From: Bacteroidales bacterium
Lineage (GTDB): Bacteria > Bacteroidota > Bacteroidia > Bacteroidales > WCHB1-69
Reading direction: 5' to 3'
Length of the DNA: 6,716 bases
Assembly (NCBI GenBank): GCA_028683685.1
Contig: JAQUHH010000129.1
Location: forward strand, 1 to 6,716
Shown: piece by piece, positions 6,055 to 6,716 of the stretch
Layout of the letters: each line of letters starts with the position of its first letter
How positions within the stretch are numbered: position 1 is the first letter of the stretch
Made by a program: the position numbers and the translations under genes
Notes under the pieces: model-generated
Told to the model about the DNA's origin: nothing
Databases searched by the model: none
Seen by the model: the letters and a program-made list of their open reading frames with translations, nothing else

Positions 6055-6716
6055 ATGAGCGAAAAAATTCAAGAATTTGTTGAAATAATTCATCAAAATA
6101 TCCGCCTAAAAAACTTCATAAAACTCACTATTTCCGACAAGAAGGACCATTCTAATGAAGTTAAATCAATTATTATCAAACATATTGAAATCAAAAAAGG
6201 GGAACAATTGAATTTTGTATATCGCTACCAAACCAAGGATATTACCAAAAACTACCCACCGGAAGAAGCCTTGGAATTAATTTCAGAACTTTTGGTTAAT
6301 GAATACAAGCAAGCCAACCTCTCTACCACCGAATTTGATTATCATTTTTGGACAAGAGGTAAAAAAAGTGGAATTAAAACCAAAAAAACAGATAAAACAG
6401 TTCAAGTTCAGTTGTTTCACGACAAGTCGAAAAAACGAATTATTGAACCCGAAAATAATTTTTATTTGCAAAAGCTGGGTATTACCAACAGTTTGTGGCA
6501 AATAAAACCGAACATGCAAGACAAATACAAACAAATCAATAAATACATTGAAATTGTGGATGGAATATTGAAAGAATATCCCTTTGAACAATCGATTTCA
6601 ATTGTTGATATGGGCAGTGGCAAGGGATATTTGACGTTTGCATTGTATGATTATTTTACCCATTATTTGCAAAAAAAAGCAGTAATTACGGGCGTTGAAA
6701 TGAGAGCAAATTTAGT
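6055..6716 (+). CDS. Class I SAM-dependent methyltransferase (Methyltransf_32-like), 3' partial
   Basis: The reading frame opens at ATG 6055, 22 bp after the dehydrogenase stop, and stays open for 220 codons to the window edge. A conventional methyltransferase motif I, VDMGSGKGYLTFAL (starting near residue 184, with Asp185 and the glycines 187/189/191), marks the S-adenosylmethionine site. The acidic Glu215 in GVEMR would be the motif II residue contacting the ribose. The GSGKGYLT form is what I associate with the PF13679 (Methyltransf_32) group. The roughly 180 residues before it form a separate N-terminal region: a lysine-rich stretch, YRYQTKDITKNYPPEEALEL (about 56-75), then LFHDKSKKRIIEP (about 120-132) and KYKQINKYIEIVD (157-169). 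This arrangement resembles what I recall of uncharacterised Bacteroidota homologues of about 390 residues. The basic N terminus could suit an RNA substrate, but the substrate is unknown. The catalytic C-terminal half lies beyond the window. Confidence 0.85.
   Translation, partial: MSEKIQEFVEIIHQNIRLKNFIKLTISDKKDHSNEVKSIIIKHIEIKKGEQLNFVYRYQTKDITKNYPPEEALELISELLVNEYKQANLSTTEFDYHFWTRGKKSGIKTKKTDKTVQVQLFHDKSKKRIIEPENNFYLQKLGITNSLWQIKPNMQDKYKQINKYIEIVDGILKEYPFEQSISIVDMGSGKGYLTFALYDYFTHYLQKKAVITGVEMRANL

Noticed and set aside
6283..6591. Open frames on the - strand (6283-6591) and in another + frame (6299-6505)
   Set aside because: Both overlap the methyltransferase frame that runs open from 6055 to the window edge and carries a clear SAM motif; the alternatives show no protein-family features.
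1..6716. A novel defence, mobile or other unusual system
   Set aside because: No integrase, transposase, toxin-antitoxin, nuclease, repeat array, attachment site or compositional break is visible; the genes are core-type and evenly spaced on one strand.

Overview
The window is an AT-rich (roughly one-third GC), densely coding stretch of chromosome. All six genes lie on the + strand. It looks like a member of the Bacteroidota, probably Flavobacteriales-like. The reasons are a DUF4294 family protein (a family I know mainly from Bacteroidota), the Bacteroidota style of ClpP leader and trigger factor, a TPR-type lipoprotein, start codons without Shine-Dalgarno sequences, and two TAnnTTTG (-7 type) boxes just upstream of genes. 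I cannot assign a genus.

Layout: the window opens inside tig (trigger factor), missing about 36 N-terminal codons. It is followed after 23 bp by clpP and after a further 75 bp by clpX. A strong intrinsic terminator sits in the clpP-clpX gap. This is the widespread tig-clpP-clpX protein-quality-control cluster: a ribosome-bound chaperone, the ClpP peptidase and its ClpX unfoldase. lon, which follows in E. coli, is not here.

Downstream of clpX, a possible promoter leads into a second tight run of genes: a secreted DUF4294 protein, a TPR-containing lipoprotein, a 2-hydroxyacid (3-phosphoglycerate-type) dehydrogenase whose ATG begins one base after the lipoprotein stop, and the start of a class I SAM-dependent methyltransferase cut by the window end. 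Gaps here are 21, 1 and 22 bp, so these four are probably co-transcribed, although their functions are not obviously linked.

I see no mobile element, CRISPR array, tRNA, rRNA, phage or defence gene, and no non-coding stretch longer than about 75 bp. The window reads as conserved core genome. The points worth a second look are modest: the eroded FKBP domain of the trigger factor, the terminator that separates clpP from clpX, the IGF-to-IGY change in ClpX, the distinct active-site region of the ACT-less dehydrogenase, and the poorly characterised envelope pair and methyltransferase. I found no convincing novel system.
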